Translations under genes and position numbers: made by a program
NCBI RefSeq assembly: GCF_022288805.1
Contig: NZ_JAKOPM010000013.1
Span: forward strand, 1-62,022
DNA: 62,022 bases
Direction: 5' to 3'
DNA from: Corynebacterium yonathiae
GTDB lineage: Bacteria > Actinomycetota > Actinomycetes > Mycobacteriales > Mycobacteriaceae
Notes under the pieces: generated by a model
What the model was told of the DNA's origin: nothing
The model's database searches: none
The model's input: only the letters and a program-made list of their open reading frames with translations
Shown: positions 35,122 to 46,091 of the stretch, one piece after another
How the letters are laid out: each line of letters begins with the position of its first letter
Numbering within the stretch: the stretch's first letter is position 1

Positions 35122-35177
35122 AACGAGTGTCCATCTTAATACTTCCCTGCGCGTACCCCCGCATTTCTGCTACCTAT

Positions 35178-35198
35178 TGCTATTGATTTTCAGGTCCA
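35178..35198. promoter_or_regulatory. Candidate Zur-like box and promoter of the AztD-like gene
   Basis: The stretch contains TGCTATTGATTTTCAGG, resembling actinobacterial Zur boxes as I remember them (about 15 of 21 positions). It overlaps TTGCTA (35177-35182), which with TATTGT (35200-35205) at 17 bases would make a promoter starting almost at the ATG at 35214. The repression model is an inference. Confidence 0.4.
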
Positions 35199-35213
35199 AT
35201 ATTGTTTCTACGT

Positions 35214-36563
35214 ATGAAGAATTACACACTTTCCCTCTGCACAGTCCTGTCCGCTGCCGCAGTAGCCATCGCCTCCTGCTCCGCCCCCACCGAGGAGGAA
35301 AAGGACTCACTACACTCCCACAACCATGCACATAGTGAGGCCGACCATGCCCATGAACACGACCATGAGCACGCGCATGACCACGAGCACGGCCATGAAC
35401 ACGCTGGGCACTCACACGAAGGCTTCGAAGCCGAAGAGGGTGAGACCGAGGTAGCCCAGCTGCCCACCCGCATCGTTATCTCTCATGCGGACGGCTTGAG
35501 CGCTTATGACGCCAAAACGGGCAAAGTAATCGGCGAGGACAAGATGAATGCCTTCCTTCGCCTCAGCGATGCCGGAGATAATCGCCACGTCATGGTGACT
35601 AAGGGCGATAGCTTCCTCACCTACGACACTGGGCGCATTACCAAGGGCCATGGTGATCACAACCACTACTACACCGCAGAGCCCGCGCTTGGCGACGCCC
35701 CCATTAAGGCACCGCATGCCGGCCACGTGGTCCACCACGACGGCTTTACCGCGCTATTTTCAGATGGCGATGGCGTAGCAAAAATTTATAAAACCGAAGA
35801 CATTGGCAAAAAGGACGCCCAGCCAGTCAATACCGTTGATACTGGGGCCGCACACCACGGTGTGGCCGTACCGCTCAAGGATGGCTCGGTAGTTATCACT
35901 AAGGGCACCGAGGACGAACGCCACACCATCCAGCATCTGGACAAGGAGGGCAAGCTCCTTACTGAGACCACCAAATGCCCTGGTGTGCATGGCGAGGCTG
36001 CCGCTGGTAACGGCAATATTTTCTTTGGCTGCGAGGACGGCCCTGTGGTTTTTGATGGCAAGAAGTTCCACAAGGTAGACGCTTCTGCTTATGCCGGTGC
36101 AGGAGGCTACCAGCGCTCCGGAAATGCCGCAGGCTCGGAAGAATCCGATGTTATTCTGGCCGATAATAAAACTGACAAGGACGCAGAGCTCGAGCGCCCT
36201 ACCTCCGTAACCTTGGTAGATACCAAGAATTTTTCGGCCAAGAAGGTAGACCTCGATGCTTCTTATTGGTTCCGCTCCCTAGCCCGCGGCCCGCTGGGCG
36301 AGGCGCTAGTACTCACCACCGACGGAAAGCTTAACGTCATCGATCCAGACTCCGGTGAGATCACCAAGCAGATTGATGCCATTACCCCGTGGAAGGAAAA
36401 TAAGGAATGGCAGCAGCCGGGCCCCATTCTGCAGGCTGCTGATGGCTATGCGTTCATTACTGACGCGCAAAAGAAGCAACTCGTGGTGATCGACCTCCTC
36501 CAGGAAAAGGAAGTCAACCGCTTCGATCTCGACATCGAGCCCACCGAGATGACGGTGCTCTAA
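35214..36563 (+). CDS. Histidine-rich zinc-binding lipoprotein, AztD-like metallochaperone
   Basis: Exported zinc-binding protein of 449 residues. Residues 1-23 are a signal peptide ending in a lipobox-like AVAIASC, so a lipid-anchored protein is likely. Residues about 32-75 are a His/Asp/Glu-rich loop (HAHEHDHEHAHDHEHGHEHA) with some twenty histidines, a classic zinc-gathering segment. The remainder consists of repeated beta-strand units (GLSAYDAKTGKVIGEDKMNA; GDSFLTYDTGRITKGHGDHN; VVIDLLQEKEVNRFDLDI) that fit the beta propeller of AztD, which hands zinc to the AztABC importer. No aztABC gene is in the window. The start at 35214 begins at the signal peptide; an in-frame ATG 12 bases earlier is less fitting. 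Confidence 0.82.
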   Translation: MKNYTLSLCTVLSAAAVAIASCSAPTEEEKDSLHSHNHAHSEADHAHEHDHEHAHDHEHGHEHAGHSHEGFEAEEGETEVAQLPTRIVISHADGLSAYDAKTGKVIGEDKMNAFLRLSDAGDNRHVMVTKGDSFLTYDTGRITKGHGDHNHYYTAEPALGDAPIKAPHAGHVVHHDGFTALFSDGDGVAKIYKTEDIGKKDAQPVNTVDTGAAHHGVAVPLKDGSVVITKGTEDERHTIQHLDKEGKLLTETTKCPGVHGEAAAGNGNIFFGCEDGPVVFDGKKFHKVDASAYAGAGGYQRSGNAAGSEESDVILADNKTDKDAELERPTSVTLVDTKNFSAKKVDLDASYWFRSLARGPLGEALVLTTDGKLNVIDPDSGEITKQIDAITPWKENKEWQQPGPILQAADGYAFITDAQKKQLVVIDLLQEKEVNRFDLDIEPTEMTVL

Positions 36564-37544
36564 CTACAGCACCACGGCGCCATCAGCTGGCCCCTGGGTA
36601 GCCACTCCCTTGGTGCCGGGAATCTCCACCGTCACTTGGGCCACCACTTCCCGAGCTTCCGCTGCTCCCGCACAGAGGAAGGCACAGGTCGGCCCGCTGC
36701 CGGAGACAATGCCCGCGAGGGCTCCGGCAGCCACACCGGCCTCCAAAGTTTTACGCAGATCGGGGCGCAGCGAAAGGGCCGCCGGCTGCAAATCATTATG
36801 CAAGTGCTGCGCCACTCGGTGCGGATCGCCCGAGATGAGCGCCTGCGATACCGCGGCGGTGTCCATGTGTGGCTCACCGCCGCGGCCCTTCTCCCGCATC
36901 TCATCGAGCTTATGAAAGACCTGCGGGGTAGAAAGCCCCCGGTCCGAGGCGATGAGCGCCCAATGGTAGGTACCGCGCGCCATCATCGGGGTCAGCTGCT
37001 CGCCGCGCCCCGTGCCGAGCGCGGTGCCGCCCAGCAGCGTAAAGGGAACATCCGAGCCCAATGCCGCACCCAGCGCATCCAAGATCGGCTCACCCACCGA
37101 ATCGATGCCGTAATAGCCGCCATAGCAGCGCTCAGCCAGTCGCAGCGCGGCCGCCGCATCCGCTGATCCACCCGCCATGCCACCAGCGGTAGGGATGGCC
37201 TTATGGATTTCCAGCGCCACCTCCGGCAACGCCTTCGGCCCATGGGTGGTGTACAAGTACTGCATTATGCGGTTTACCGCGGTCCACGCCAAGTTCGTAT
37301 AGTCCCCCGGCACACCTTGTGCGTGAGGGCCCGTGACTGTTAATCCTTGAATGCGTGGCTTATCCACCTCGAGGTTGCCGAGGTCCGTCAATGTCACGGT
37401 GTCGTGCAATTCCAAAGACTGAAAGACGCTGGCGAGCTCATGAAAGCCATCCTCGCGTGGCTCATCCACGCCAAGGTGAATATTGATCTTGGAGTGAGCC
37501 CGAGCCGTGTAGACGAATGGTTCGTTATCGATGGGGGCGGTCAT
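36564..37544 (-). CDS. ispE: 4-diphosphocytidyl-2-C-methyl-D-erythritol kinase
   Basis: Fourth enzyme of the MEP isoprenoid pathway: phosphorylates CDP-methylerythritol with ATP. The 326 residues have the GHMP kinase fold: YTARAHSKINIHLGV with substrate-binding Lys near the start, the Gly-rich ATP loop IPTAGGMAGGSADAAAALRL, and the C-terminal motif GIVSGSGPTCAFLC. Its start shares one base with the stop of ksgA (TAATG), so the two are translationally coupled. ksgA-ispE order is conserved in actinobacteria. It is convergent with the AztD-like gene, the stops being adjacent. Confidence 0.95.
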   Translation of the reverse strand: MTAPIDNEPFVYTARAHSKINIHLGVDEPREDGFHELASVFQSLELHDTVTLTDLGNLEVDKPRIQGLTVTGPHAQGVPGDYTNLAWTAVNRIMQYLYTTHGPKALPEVALEIHKAIPTAGGMAGGSADAAAALRLAERCYGGYYGIDSVGEPILDALGAALGSDVPFTLLGGTALGTGRGEQLTPMMARGTYHWALIASDRGLSTPQVFHKLDEMREKGRGGEPHMDTAAVSQALISGDPHRVAQHLHNDLQPAALSLRPDLRKTLEAGVAAGALAGIVSGSGPTCAFLCAGAAEAREVVAQVTVEIPGTKGVATQGPADGAVVL

Positions 37545-38404
37545 TAGATTCCTGCCAATCGTACAAAGTCTTCTACGCTAAGCTTTTCGCCGCGCTGCTT
37601 CGGATCAATGTCTGCCGCTCGCAGCGCCTCCTCGGCATCGGCTCCCGAACCAAAGTGACCCGATAATGCCGCGCGCAAAGTCTTGCGGCGTTGGGCAAAG
37701 GCGGCGTCGATAACCGGCCAGACCTTAGCACGCGACTCGTCAGTGACGGGCCAAGGAGCAGAGTCGAAGACGTCTATGCGTACCAGCCCGGATTCAATAT
37801 TGGGCGCCGGCCAAAAGACATTCTTACCAATCGTGCCGGCTTTGGAGACCTTGCCATAAAAGCCCGCCTTGACCGAGGGCACGCCGTAGACCTTGCTGCC
37901 CGGCTTTGCAGCGAGACGATCCGCTACCTCTAGCTGAACCATAACCAGCACGCGGCGAATGGAAGGGAATGTCTCCAATAGGTGCAGCAGCACCGGAACG
38001 GCCACGTTATAAGGCAAGTTGGCCACCAGAGCGGTTGGCTCTGTGACATCAGTTTTTGTCACCCGCAGTGCATCCTTTTCCACCACCCGAAGGCGCTGGG
38101 CACGCCTAGGTGCCCGCTCGGCCACGGTATCGGGCAGTTGCGCGGCTAGGCGCGAATCGATTTCTACCGCGGTAACCTCACCCACGGCTTCAACCAGGCC
38201 AAGGGTCAGCGAGCCCAATCCGGGGCCTACCTCGAGTACGCGATCTGCGGGATCCAGCTCAGCGGCGGCGACGATGCGCCGGATGGTATTCGGATCGTGC
38301 AGAAAGTTCTGCCCCAGCTTCTTCGTGGGCACAATATCGAGCTTCTCCGCGAGGGCGCGGATCTCTACGGGCCCCAAAAGCGCGGCGCCGGTGGAATCAG
38401 TCAT
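37544..38404 (-). CDS. ksgA: 16S rRNA dimethyladenosine transferase
   Basis: Dimethylates two adjacent adenosines in the 3' hairpin of 16S rRNA (A1518, A1519) during small-subunit assembly. The 286 residues contain [18 protein letters not shown], the SAM-binding motif [18 protein letters not shown] and the catalytic [16 protein letters not shown], all family-defining. The ATG at 38404 yields the usual N-terminus; another in-frame ATG 42 bases upstream is unlikely. ispE follows with a one-base overlap, and rpf2 lies upstream on the same strand after a 73-base gap. Confidence 0.97.
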   Translation of the reverse strand: MTDSTGAALLGPVEIRALAEKLDIVPTKKLGQNFLHDPNTIRRIVAAAELDPADRVLEVGPGLGSLTLGLVEAVGEVTAVEIDSRLAAQLPDTVAERAPRRAQRLRVVEKDALRVTKTDVTEPTALVANLPYNVAVPVLLHLLETFPSIRRVLVMVQLEVADRLAAKPGSKVYGVPSVKAGFYGKVSKAGTIGKNVFWPAPNIESGLVRIDVFDSAPWPVTDESRAKVWPVIDAAFAQRRKTLRAALSGHFGSGADAEEALRAADIDPKQRGEKLSVEDFVRLAGI

Positions 38405-38477
38405 GCCCTCTAATTTAGTAGAAGAGGTGAAAAAGCCGCACACCACAGTGTGGCGTGCGGCGATAAGGCGCTTCAGT

Positions 38478-39704
<1,227 letters not shown>

Positions 39705-39807
39705 TTAGGCCAGCAAAGTTGTCCTCGCAGGCAATTGCTGTGCTCAGATCCGCTGCTGCCGCACCAAAGGCGGCGCTGCGGGATACTAAAACCTAAACGA
39801 ACGTTTA

Positions 39808-39823
39808 ATAACGATACGATAAC
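39808..39823 (+). promoter_or_regulatory. Candidate MtrA box upstream of rpf2
   Basis: ATAAC-GATACG-ATAAC matches the direct repeat RTAAC-N6-RTAAC reported for the response regulator MtrA of C. glutamicum, a known repressor of rpf2 there. It lies about 150 bases ahead of the rpf2 ATG. An inverted repeat (TAAACG/CGTTTA) at 39794-39807 adjoins it. No other gene or element was seen in the 285-base gap 39660-39944. Confidence 0.55.
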
Positions 39824-39944
39824 AGCAACATAAAGTCGAGGACTAATCCGCCACACGTCTCACTGAGCACACAGCCGTCACAACAAACACCCACGCCACC
39901 CCTGACCAGCGGGTTTTATTTTTGTGAAAACCATCACCCAGGCA

Positions 39945-40772
39945 TTAGTTCAGGCCGTAGACGCGATCAAAGGTGTCGTTTACCTCCGCCACAAGCGCCT
40001 GCACCGTCTGATGGCGCGCGCGGGCGATACATTCATATGTGTGGCCGATAAGAGCGGGCTCATTGCGTTGCCCACGGTAGGGCTCTGGAGTCATATACGG
40101 CGCATCAGTTTCTACCAACAATTGGCCGGCCGGCGCCTTCGCCGCCGCCTGCCGCAGCTCGGCGTTGCGCTTGAAGGTTACGTTGCCAGCGAAGGACAAT
40201 ACGTAGCCCCGCTCCAGGGCCTCCTCTGCCACCTTCAGCGGCGAAGAAAAACAGTGCAGCATAACGGTAGCGGGAGCGGGGGCGTCGGCAAGAATGCGCA
40301 TTAAATCCGCGTCCGCCTCGCGGTTGTGGATCATTAGCGTCTTGCCTTGGCGCACCGAAAGATCAATATGCCACCGCAAGGATTCCTCTTGCTGGGCCAT
40401 GGTCGCAGTAGTCTCCGGCTCGTGATGCACCCAGTACGCATCCAGGCCAGTCTCCCCTATCGCTACGCAACGCGGATCCGCCACCATCTCCTCGAGCGCT
40501 TTCTTAGTTGGTGCATCCAGCTCATTGGCGCGCACTGGATGGATGGCACAAGCAGCATAAACATCCGGGAAGGCATGAGCAGTAGCCAGTGCAGCCTCCG
40601 ACTCGCGGCGGTCATCGCCTACCGTGACCATGCGGCCAACGCCGGCGGTGCGCGCGCGATTGACCAGCACCTCATCGGTGTCCTTATGAGAAAACAGGTG
40701 CGTGTGTGCATCAGTAAGGCCGCTTAAGCCCGGTGCCGGAACGGGAGTGCGACGTCGCTTCTTTTTAGCCAT
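39945..40772 (-). CDS. tatD: TatD-family metal-dependent DNase
   Basis: TIM-barrel hydrolase with 3'-5' exonuclease or D-aminoacyl-type activities reported for the family. The 275 residues start with a basic tail (AKKKRRRTPVPAP), then the metal ligands: His pair in LTDAHTHLFSH, Glu in CVAIGETGLDAYWVHHEP, His in TLMIHNREADADLM, His in TVMLHCFSSPLK and Asp in LLVETDAPYMTPEPYRG. The ATG at 40772 fits because an upstream extension would add irregular sequence into the divergent GNAT gene. It corresponds in position to M. tuberculosis tatD next to rpfB. Confidence 0.93.
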   Translation of the reverse strand: MAKKKRRRTPVPAPGLSGLTDAHTHLFSHKDTDEVLVNRARTAGVGRMVTVGDDRRESEAALATAHAFPDVYAACAIHPVRANELDAPTKKALEEMVADPRCVAIGETGLDAYWVHHEPETTATMAQQEESLRWHIDLSVRQGKTLMIHNREADADLMRILADAPAPATVMLHCFSSPLKVAEEALERGYVLSFAGNVTFKRNAELRQAAAKAPAGQLLVETDAPYMTPEPYRGQRNEPALIGHTYECIARARHQTVQALVAEVNDTFDRVYGLN

Positions 40773-40797
40773 GTTCGCAATTGTAATATTGGCTGCC

Positions 40798-41292
40798 ATG
40801 TTGATCAGACCCGTCGGTCTTGCGGATGTGCCCGCTATGACCGAAACCCTCAACTGGGCTATCGAGCACACCGACGTTATTTTCCGCACTAACCCGGCCA
40901 GCATCGCCGAACGCGAGGACTACCTGCGCCATATCTGGGAAGAAGATTGCCCTTGCTTCATTGCGGAGTCCGATTCTGGCGACTACCTGGGGTGGGCGCT
41001 CTACCATCCCTACCGCGATCCACAGGTGTGGACTGGTTGTTATGAGACCACCATCTATCTTTCCCCGACTGCCCGGGGCAAGGGCGTGGGCACCGCCCTC
41101 CTGAGCGCCTTGATTGAGGAGGCCCGTACCGATAAGAAGGTACATTCACTGCTCGCCCTCATCGTCTCCACCAATGCGGCATCGCTTAAGTTGCATGAGA
41201 AGTTCGGTTTTGAAAACGTGGGTACTCTTAAAGAGGTTTGCTACAAGTTCGATCATTGGCTGAACCTCGCCCACCTACAACTTCTGGTGTAA
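40798..41292 (+). CDS. GNAT-family N-acetyltransferase
   Basis: Acetyltransferase of 164 residues. The acetyl-CoA loop is GKGVGTALLSALIEEA; ETTIYLSPTARG precedes it as strand 4, and VSTNAASLKLHEKFGFENVG is the family's C-terminal substrate block, as in phosphinothricin and methionine-sulfoximine acetyltransferases. The ATG at 40798 starts the domain directly. The next gene encodes a paralogue 10 bases downstream, so the pair arose by duplication and is cotranscribed. Substrate unknown; an amino-acid analogue is plausible. Confidence 0.88.
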   Translation: MLIRPVGLADVPAMTETLNWAIEHTDVIFRTNPASIAEREDYLRHIWEEDCPCFIAESDSGDYLGWALYHPYRDPQVWTGCYETTIYLSPTARGKGVGTALLSALIEEARTDKKVHSLLALIVSTNAASLKLHEKFGFENVGTLKEVCYKFDHWLNLAHLQLLV

Positions 41293-41302
41293 AGGAATTT
41301 CT

Positions 41303-41803
41303 ATGCATATCCGCCCTGCTGAGCTTGCCGACGCCCCCGCGCTCACCGCTATCTACAACGCCGGCTCCGCAGCGAAACCCGCCGCCAACCTGGTCACCTG
41401 GCAAGAAGATGTGGCCGACCGCGAAGAGTGGCTCAAGGAGATGTTTGAGGCTGGCTCCCCGGTCTTCGTCGCCGTACACGACGATGAAATCATTGGCTGG
41501 GCGGCCTACTTCCAATTTGTAACCCCCGCCATCTATTACGGCACCGTAGAAGATTCCGTCTATATTGCCCCCTCCGCCCAGGGCAAGGGCGTGGGCTCCG
41601 AGCTTCTCGACGCCCTCATGGACCATGCAGCCGATGACGACTACGTGCAGACGATGATCACCTATATCGTCGATACCAACAAGGGCTCTATTGCCCTGCA
41701 CAAGAAGTTCGGCTTTACCGAGACCGGCCGCATGCCGAATATCCATACTAAGGATGGCGTCCGCCTCGGCCTGGTGCACCTACAGCGCGATTTCCAGCAC
41801 TAA
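41303..41803 (+). CDS. GNAT-family N-acetyltransferase (paralogue)
   Basis: Acetyltransferase of 166 residues, a diverged copy of the preceding gene: HIRPAELADAPALTAIYNAG, EDSVYIAPSAQGKGVGSELL with the acetyl-CoA loop, and VDTNKGSIALHKKFGFTETG align block by block with it. AAAGGA seven bases before the ATG supports the start. The pattern matches phosphinothricin N-acetyltransferase-like proteins. A terminator follows at 41850. Confidence 0.9.
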   Translation: MHIRPAELADAPALTAIYNAGSAAKPAANLVTWQEDVADREEWLKEMFEAGSPVFVAVHDDEIIGWAAYFQFVTPAIYYGTVEDSVYIAPSAQGKGVGSELLDALMDHAADDDYVQTMITYIVDTNKGSIALHKKFGFTETGRMPNIHTKDGVRLGLVHLQRDFQH

Positions 41804-41849
41804 CCGCCAAGTTTTCCTAGCCGCTCCACGACAAAGCGCCGGAGCACAC

Positions 41850-41905
41850 AAATAGCCGCGTTATGCCCTTAATTTCGTAAAAAGAGGGCAATAACGCGGC
41901 TATTT
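41850..41905. terminator. Terminator between the GNAT pair and metG
   Basis: AAATAGCCGCGTTATGCCCT pairs with 41885-41905 with one bulged A, around a 15-base loop. The ends are A- and T-rich on both sides, and it lies between convergent genes. Confidence 0.8.
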
Positions 41906-41913
41906 ATATGGTG

Positions 41914-43746
41914 CTACTGGGAGACAGGAGCCCACTCTGGGCCAGTCTCACCCAGCTCTGGGTCCAGCTTGGAGATGAGCGGCTTCGGCTTCGCCAGCGT
42001 GACTCCTGGCTCTACCTGAATGCGCTCCCACTTTGCCTGCTGCTGGGTATAGTCTCCCATGATGACCGGATATTCGTGGCCCTCTGGCGGCAGACCAGCG
42101 CCCACGAGTTCTACTGGAATATCGTCCTTAACGTCGCGTACCTCTGGCTGGGCCGCCCACACGCCGCTGCGGCCTAGGGTTTCGTGCACCTTCTGCGCGG
42201 TAAACGGCAGGTACGGCGTGAGCATGACATTGCAGTCAGAAACGACCTGGAGGGCGGTCCACAGCACAGTGGCTAGGCGCTCGCGCTGGGTTTCATCCTT
42301 AGCCAGCTTCCAGGGCTCTTGGTCTGCAATATACGCGTTGGCCTCGCCCACAACGTGCATGATCGCGGTAATCGCCTGCTTGAACTTGGACTGCTCCAGC
42401 AAGGCTCCGGCGGTATCGAAGGTCTCCTCCGCTAGCTGCAGGATTTCCTTATCTTTTTCTTCCAGCCCCGCCGGTGCAGGAACCTCGCCGAAATTCTTAA
42501 AGGCCATGGATACGGTGCGGTTGACCAAGTTTCCCCACCCATTGGCCAGTTCGTTGTTGATACGGCGCACGAACTCATCCCAGGTAAAGTCCGTGTCGTT
42601 ATTTTCTGGCCCAGCCACGGCGATGAAGTAACGCAAAGCATCAGGGCCAAACTCCGCCAAAAAGTCTTTGACGTAGATGACAACGCCCTTGGACGAGGAG
42701 AACTTGGAGCCCGACATGGTCAAGTACTCGGAGGAGACGATTTCCGTAGGCAAGTTCAGCTCGCCGTACTGGTGGAGTTCGCCGCCCTTGCTGCCCTTGC
42801 CGGCATAGCCCAAAAGCTCGGCCGGCCAAATCTGGGAGTGGAAGGTGATGTTGTCCTTGCCCTGGAAATAATAGTGGCGAGCCTCTGGGTTCTGCCAAAA
42901 ATCCTTCCACGCCTCAGGCTGTCCGGTTCGATATGCCCACTCGATGGAAGAAGACAGGTAGCCGATGACCGCGTCGAACCACACGTAGAGTTTCTTCGCA
43001 TTATTGTCCTGCCAACCCTCGACCGGAATCGGAATACCCCAGTCAATATCGCGCGTCATGGTACGCGGGCGCATATCTTCTAGCAGGTTCAAGGAGAACT
43101 TCAGGACGTTCGGGCGCCAATCTTCGCGGGTAGAAAGCCACTTTTGCAGCTCATCCTTGATGGATGGCAGATCCAGCAGGAAATGCTCGGTTTCAATAAA
43201 CTTCGGGGTCTCGCCGTTGATCTTGGAAACGGGATTGATCAGGTCCACAGGGTCAAGCTGATTGCCGCACTCATCGCACTGGTCGCCGCGGGCACCATCC
43301 GCACCGCAGATGGGGCAGGTGCCTTCGATATAGCGGTCCGGCAGGGTGCGCCCAGTAGACGGCGAAATAGCGCCCTGAGTGGTCTCCTTGAGCATGTAGC
43401 CGTTGGCATAAAGGCCCTTGAATAGCTCCTGCACTACGGAGTAGTGATTACGGGTGGTAGTGCGAGTAAAGAGATCGTAGGACAAGCCCAAGTTGGCTAA
43501 GTCGGTAACGATCTGACGGTTGTAGCGGTCTGCAAGTTCCCGAACAGAGACGCCTTCCTTGTCCGCCTGAACCAATAGCGGAGTACCGTGCTCGTCGGTG
43601 CCAGAGACCATGAGAACGTTGCGGCCACGCATTCGCTGGAAACGTGCAAAGACGTCGGAAGGTACACCGAAGCCGGCCACGTGGCCGATGTGGCGCGGGC
43701 CGTTGGCGTAGGGCCAAGCAACATTAACTACTACAGACTCAGTCAT
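41914..43746 (-). CDS. metG: Methionyl-tRNA synthetase
   Basis: Charges tRNA-Met in the cytoplasm. The 610 residues comprise the class I catalytic domain with the HIGH-type motif in [16 protein letters not shown], a zinc knuckle ([18 protein letters not shown]) near 145, the KMSKS-type loop [11 protein letters not shown] near 350, and an alpha-helical anticodon domain from about 400. The C-terminal tRNA-binding EMAP-like domain of some MetG proteins is missing, as is usual in actinobacteria. The ATG at 43746 begins at the canonical [15 protein letters not shown]; an in-frame ATG 36 bases upstream is less likely. Confidence 0.96.
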   Translation of the reverse strand: MTESVVVNVAWPYANGPRHIGHVAGFGVPSDVFARFQRMRGRNVLMVSGTDEHGTPLLVQADKEGVSVRELADRYNRQIVTDLANLGLSYDLFTRTTTRNHYSVVQELFKGLYANGYMLKETTQGAISPSTGRTLPDRYIEGTCPICGADGARGDQCDECGNQLDPVDLINPVSKINGETPKFIETEHFLLDLPSIKDELQKWLSTREDWRPNVLKFSLNLLEDMRPRTMTRDIDWGIPIPVEGWQDNNAKKLYVWFDAVIGYLSSSIEWAYRTGQPEAWKDFWQNPEARHYYFQGKDNITFHSQIWPAELLGYAGKGSKGGELHQYGELNLPTEIVSSEYLTMSGSKFSSSKGVVIYVKDFLAEFGPDALRYFIAVAGPENNDTDFTWDEFVRRINNELANGWGNLVNRTVSMAFKNFGEVPAPAGLEEKDKEILQLAEETFDTAGALLEQSKFKQAITAIMHVVGEANAYIADQEPWKLAKDETQRERLATVLWTALQVVSDCNVMLTPYLPFTAQKVHETLGRSGVWAAQPEVRDVKDDIPVELVGAGLPPEGHEYPVIMGDYTQQQAKWERIQVEPGVTLAKPKPLISKLDPELGETGPEWAPVSQ

Positions 43747-43830
43747 GGGTTCTACTCTATCGAAGCCGACTCCTGCCCACACGATTAGGGCGAATATTTG
43801 CCTCGCAGGTGAACCGCATTTTCAGCAGAA

Positions 43831-43872
43831 AGCGCCCACCGCTTCCCCACTGCTGTGGAAACGATGGGCGCT
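43831..43872 (-). terminator. Terminator downstream of the BCCT gene
   Basis: AGCGCCCACCGCTTCC and GGAAACGATGGGCGCT form a stem with one mismatched region in the middle and a 10-base loop. On the minus strand it is followed by TTTCTGCTGAAAA. It lies just past the BCCT stop and ahead of metG. Confidence 0.7.
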
Positions 43873-43898
43873 ATCTAGGCAACCGAGCAAGGCGCGTT

Positions 43899-45755
43899 TT
43901 ACTTGCGCTTCATCGGGTGCTTCAAACGCTCATTGCGGCGCTTCTTGAGAACCTGCGTGCGCTGGTACTCGCGGTGCAGGCGACGCTCGCGGGCCATCCT
44001 GCGCTGGAACTGCTGTGCCTCGCGGTACTCAAGGTAGATAATATCCTCGCTCAACGCCTTGTAGATGGCGAACATCAGGCCGATAACGATGAACAGGAAT
44101 GGCAATGCGGCAACGATGGTGACGTTCTGCAGGTTAGACAGTGCGTCCTCATTAGCCAAAAGCAGGGTCAGGCCTACCAAGGCAGTCAGTGCACCCCATG
44201 CGGCAGATAGCCATGGTTTAGCGGTGGAAGCACCATTTTGGGACATGGAGCCCATCACCGTGGAAGCGGAGTCCGCAGAGGTGATGAAGAAGGTAGCCAG
44301 AAGGATTGCCGCGACGATGCCGGCAACGAAGCCACCAGGCATGGACTGCAGGAGGTTAAACAGCTCTTCCTCGGCAGACTCACCGGTAATAGATTCGCCG
44401 TTTTGCTCCATGTGGATAGCAGTGCCGCCGAAGATAGCGAACCACAGGGTAGATACACCAGCTGGGATAAGCAGTACGCCCAAGCAGAACTCGCGAACGG
44501 AACGGCCGCGGGAAATGCGTGCAAGGAACATGCCCACGAACGGAGACCAGGAAACCCACCATGCCCAGTAGAAGATGGTGTAGCCGGATAGCCACTCAGC
44601 GGCGGCGCCGTTTTCGGACTCGGCGGTGCGGCCGATCATCTCGGTGAAGTAGTTCAGGTAGTTACCAATGGAGCCAGGAATCTGGTTCAGGATGGTAACG
44701 GTCGGGCCCAAGATGAACACGAAGATAGCCAACACTGCGGCGAGGACCATATTCGCATTAGAGATGTACTGAATACCCTTGCCCACGCCGGACATCGCAG
44801 ACAGCATAAACGCAAGGGTCAGAACCAACACAATACCGATAACCACGGAGTTGGTGGGGTTATCGATGATTCCGGAAGCCTTCAGGCCGGCCTGAATCTG
44901 CAGGGCACCCAGGCCCAAGGAGCAGGCGGTACCGAAGACGGTGGCGAAAATGGACAGGATGTCGATGAACTTGCCCACCGCACCATTAGCATTACGCTCG
45001 CCGATAAGCGGCACGAAGGCTTGGCTCAATAGCTGCTTGCGGCCAATGCGGAACGTGGAGTAGGCAATAGCCAGGCCAACGATGGCGTAGACGGCCCACG
45101 GGTGCAGCGTCCAGTGGAACATGGCATAGGCCATGGACGAACCGACGTTGCCAGTGCCCTGGCCCGGAGTTCCGTCACGGTAGTTAGCCAGCGGCTCAGA
45201 GGCGCCGTAGAACATCAGGCCGATGCCCATACCAGCGGCAAACATCATGGCGATCCACGATGGCGTGGAAAATTCCGGCTCCTCATTAATGCGGCCCAAC
45301 TTGATGGAGCCAAACTTGGAGGCAGCAATAAAGACAACGAACACCACAAAGACGGTGCCGAAGAGAATATAAGCCCATCCAAAGTTGTCTACGACCCAGG
45401 TCAGAGCCGAAGAGGAGAAGTTTGCAAAGTTATCCGGAGCGGCCAGGCCCCAGACGACGATCGCGGCAATCAGCACGCCCGCGATGCCAACGATGGACCA
45501 ATCGATTGGCATATTGTCACGATCGGCCGCAATTTCCACCTCAGGATCGTCGTAGCGCTCCGGGTGGAAACCATCGGAGTGAATCATATCCTGCAGCTGG
45601 CCGGTGGCAGATTGTGCGTCCAGCTGCTCATCTACAGTCTGATAATTCTCAATAGGCTGCTCGCTCGAAGAAGCAGAAGCCGGCTGCGCCTGTGCGCCGA
45701 CCGGTTCCTTTCCCTCTTCTGGCACGCCTGTGCCCATGTTATCCGAGTTTGTCAT
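43899..45755 (-). CDS. BCCT-family compatible-solute transporter with extended basic C-terminus
   Basis: Sodium- or proton-coupled carrier of betaine, ectoine, proline or carnitine. The 618 residues show a hydrophilic acidic N-terminus of about 80 residues, twelve membrane segments, the family motif [20 protein letters not shown] near 400, and the Gly-rich segment [22 protein letters not shown] near 170. The last 45 residues are Arg/Lys-rich ([20 protein letters not shown]), comparable with the C-terminal osmosensing region of BetP. C. glutamicum has BetP, EctP and LcoP; length and tail would suit EctP or LcoP as well, so no symbol is given. A possible MtrA box lies upstream at 45919. Confidence 0.9.
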   Translation of the reverse strand: MTNSDNMGTGVPEEGKEPVGAQAQPASASSSEQPIENYQTVDEQLDAQSATGQLQDMIHSDGFHPERYDDPEVEIAADRDNMPIDWSIVGIAGVLIAAIVVWGLAAPDNFANFSSSALTWVVDNFGWAYILFGTVFVVFVVFIAASKFGSIKLGRINEEPEFSTPSWIAMMFAAGMGIGLMFYGASEPLANYRDGTPGQGTGNVGSSMAYAMFHWTLHPWAVYAIVGLAIAYSTFRIGRKQLLSQAFVPLIGERNANGAVGKFIDILSIFATVFGTACSLGLGALQIQAGLKASGIIDNPTNSVVIGIVLVLTLAFMLSAMSGVGKGIQYISNANMVLAAVLAIFVFILGPTVTILNQIPGSIGNYLNYFTEMIGRTAESENGAAAEWLSGYTIFYWAWWVSWSPFVGMFLARISRGRSVREFCLGVLLIPAGVSTLWFAIFGGTAIHMEQNGESITGESAEEELFNLLQSMPGGFVAGIVAAILLATFFITSADSASTVMGSMSQNGASTAKPWLSAAWGALTALVGLTLLLANEDALSNLQNVTIVAALPFLFIVIGLMFAIYKALSEDIIYLEYREAQQFQRRMARERRLHREYQRTQVLKKRRNERLKHPMKRK

Positions 45756-45918
45756 GAACTATACAGTGGTGCCGGACTGCCCAATTATCAAACGATTTAC
45801 GCATAAACTTCGCTGCTCAACGCCGTTTGCCAGGGATTTTCCACGATTATCTGAAGGATTTTTACGCTTCATTTCCCCATGTAGATAGCGCTTTAAGCCG
45901 CTCACACGCCCGAAAACT

Positions 45919-45934
45919 ATAACAATTCAATTAC
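45919..45934 (+). promoter_or_regulatory. MtrA-box-like direct repeat upstream of the BCCT gene
   Basis: ATAAC-AATTCA-ATTAC departs by one base from RTAAC-N6-RTAAC. It lies about 165 bases ahead of the BCCT start. In C. glutamicum MtrA activates osmoprotectant transporter genes such as betP and proP. The same TATAAC could instead be a -10 element of the + strand; the rest of 45756-46001 shows nothing else clear. Confidence 0.35.
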
Positions 45935-45947
45935 AAAGGGACCATTA

Positions 45948-46091
45948 GTGAAGCTGTCTACGGGTGCTGCAAGGTGGGACGTAGTCGAAAAACAATGCTG
46001 TCTAAGACTTGCGGGCTTGCAAAGCGGCGTCGTAAAGCTCGCGGTTGGAAACTTCGGTACTCTTCGCTACCTGCTTACAGGCGTCCTTTAG
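45948..46091 (+). CDS. Possible short reading frame with promoter-like lead (doubtful)
   Basis: A 47-codon frame opens with GTG, preceded at a spacing of 7 bases by AAAGGGA and further upstream by TATAAC. Its 3' two-thirds run antisense inside rsmI. The translation (start VKLSTGAARWDVVEKQ) resembles nothing known. It may be the remnant of a lost gene's start or a chance signal. Confidence 0.15.
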   Translation: MKLSTGAARWDVVEKQCCLRLAGLQSGVVKLAVGNFGTLRYLLTGVL

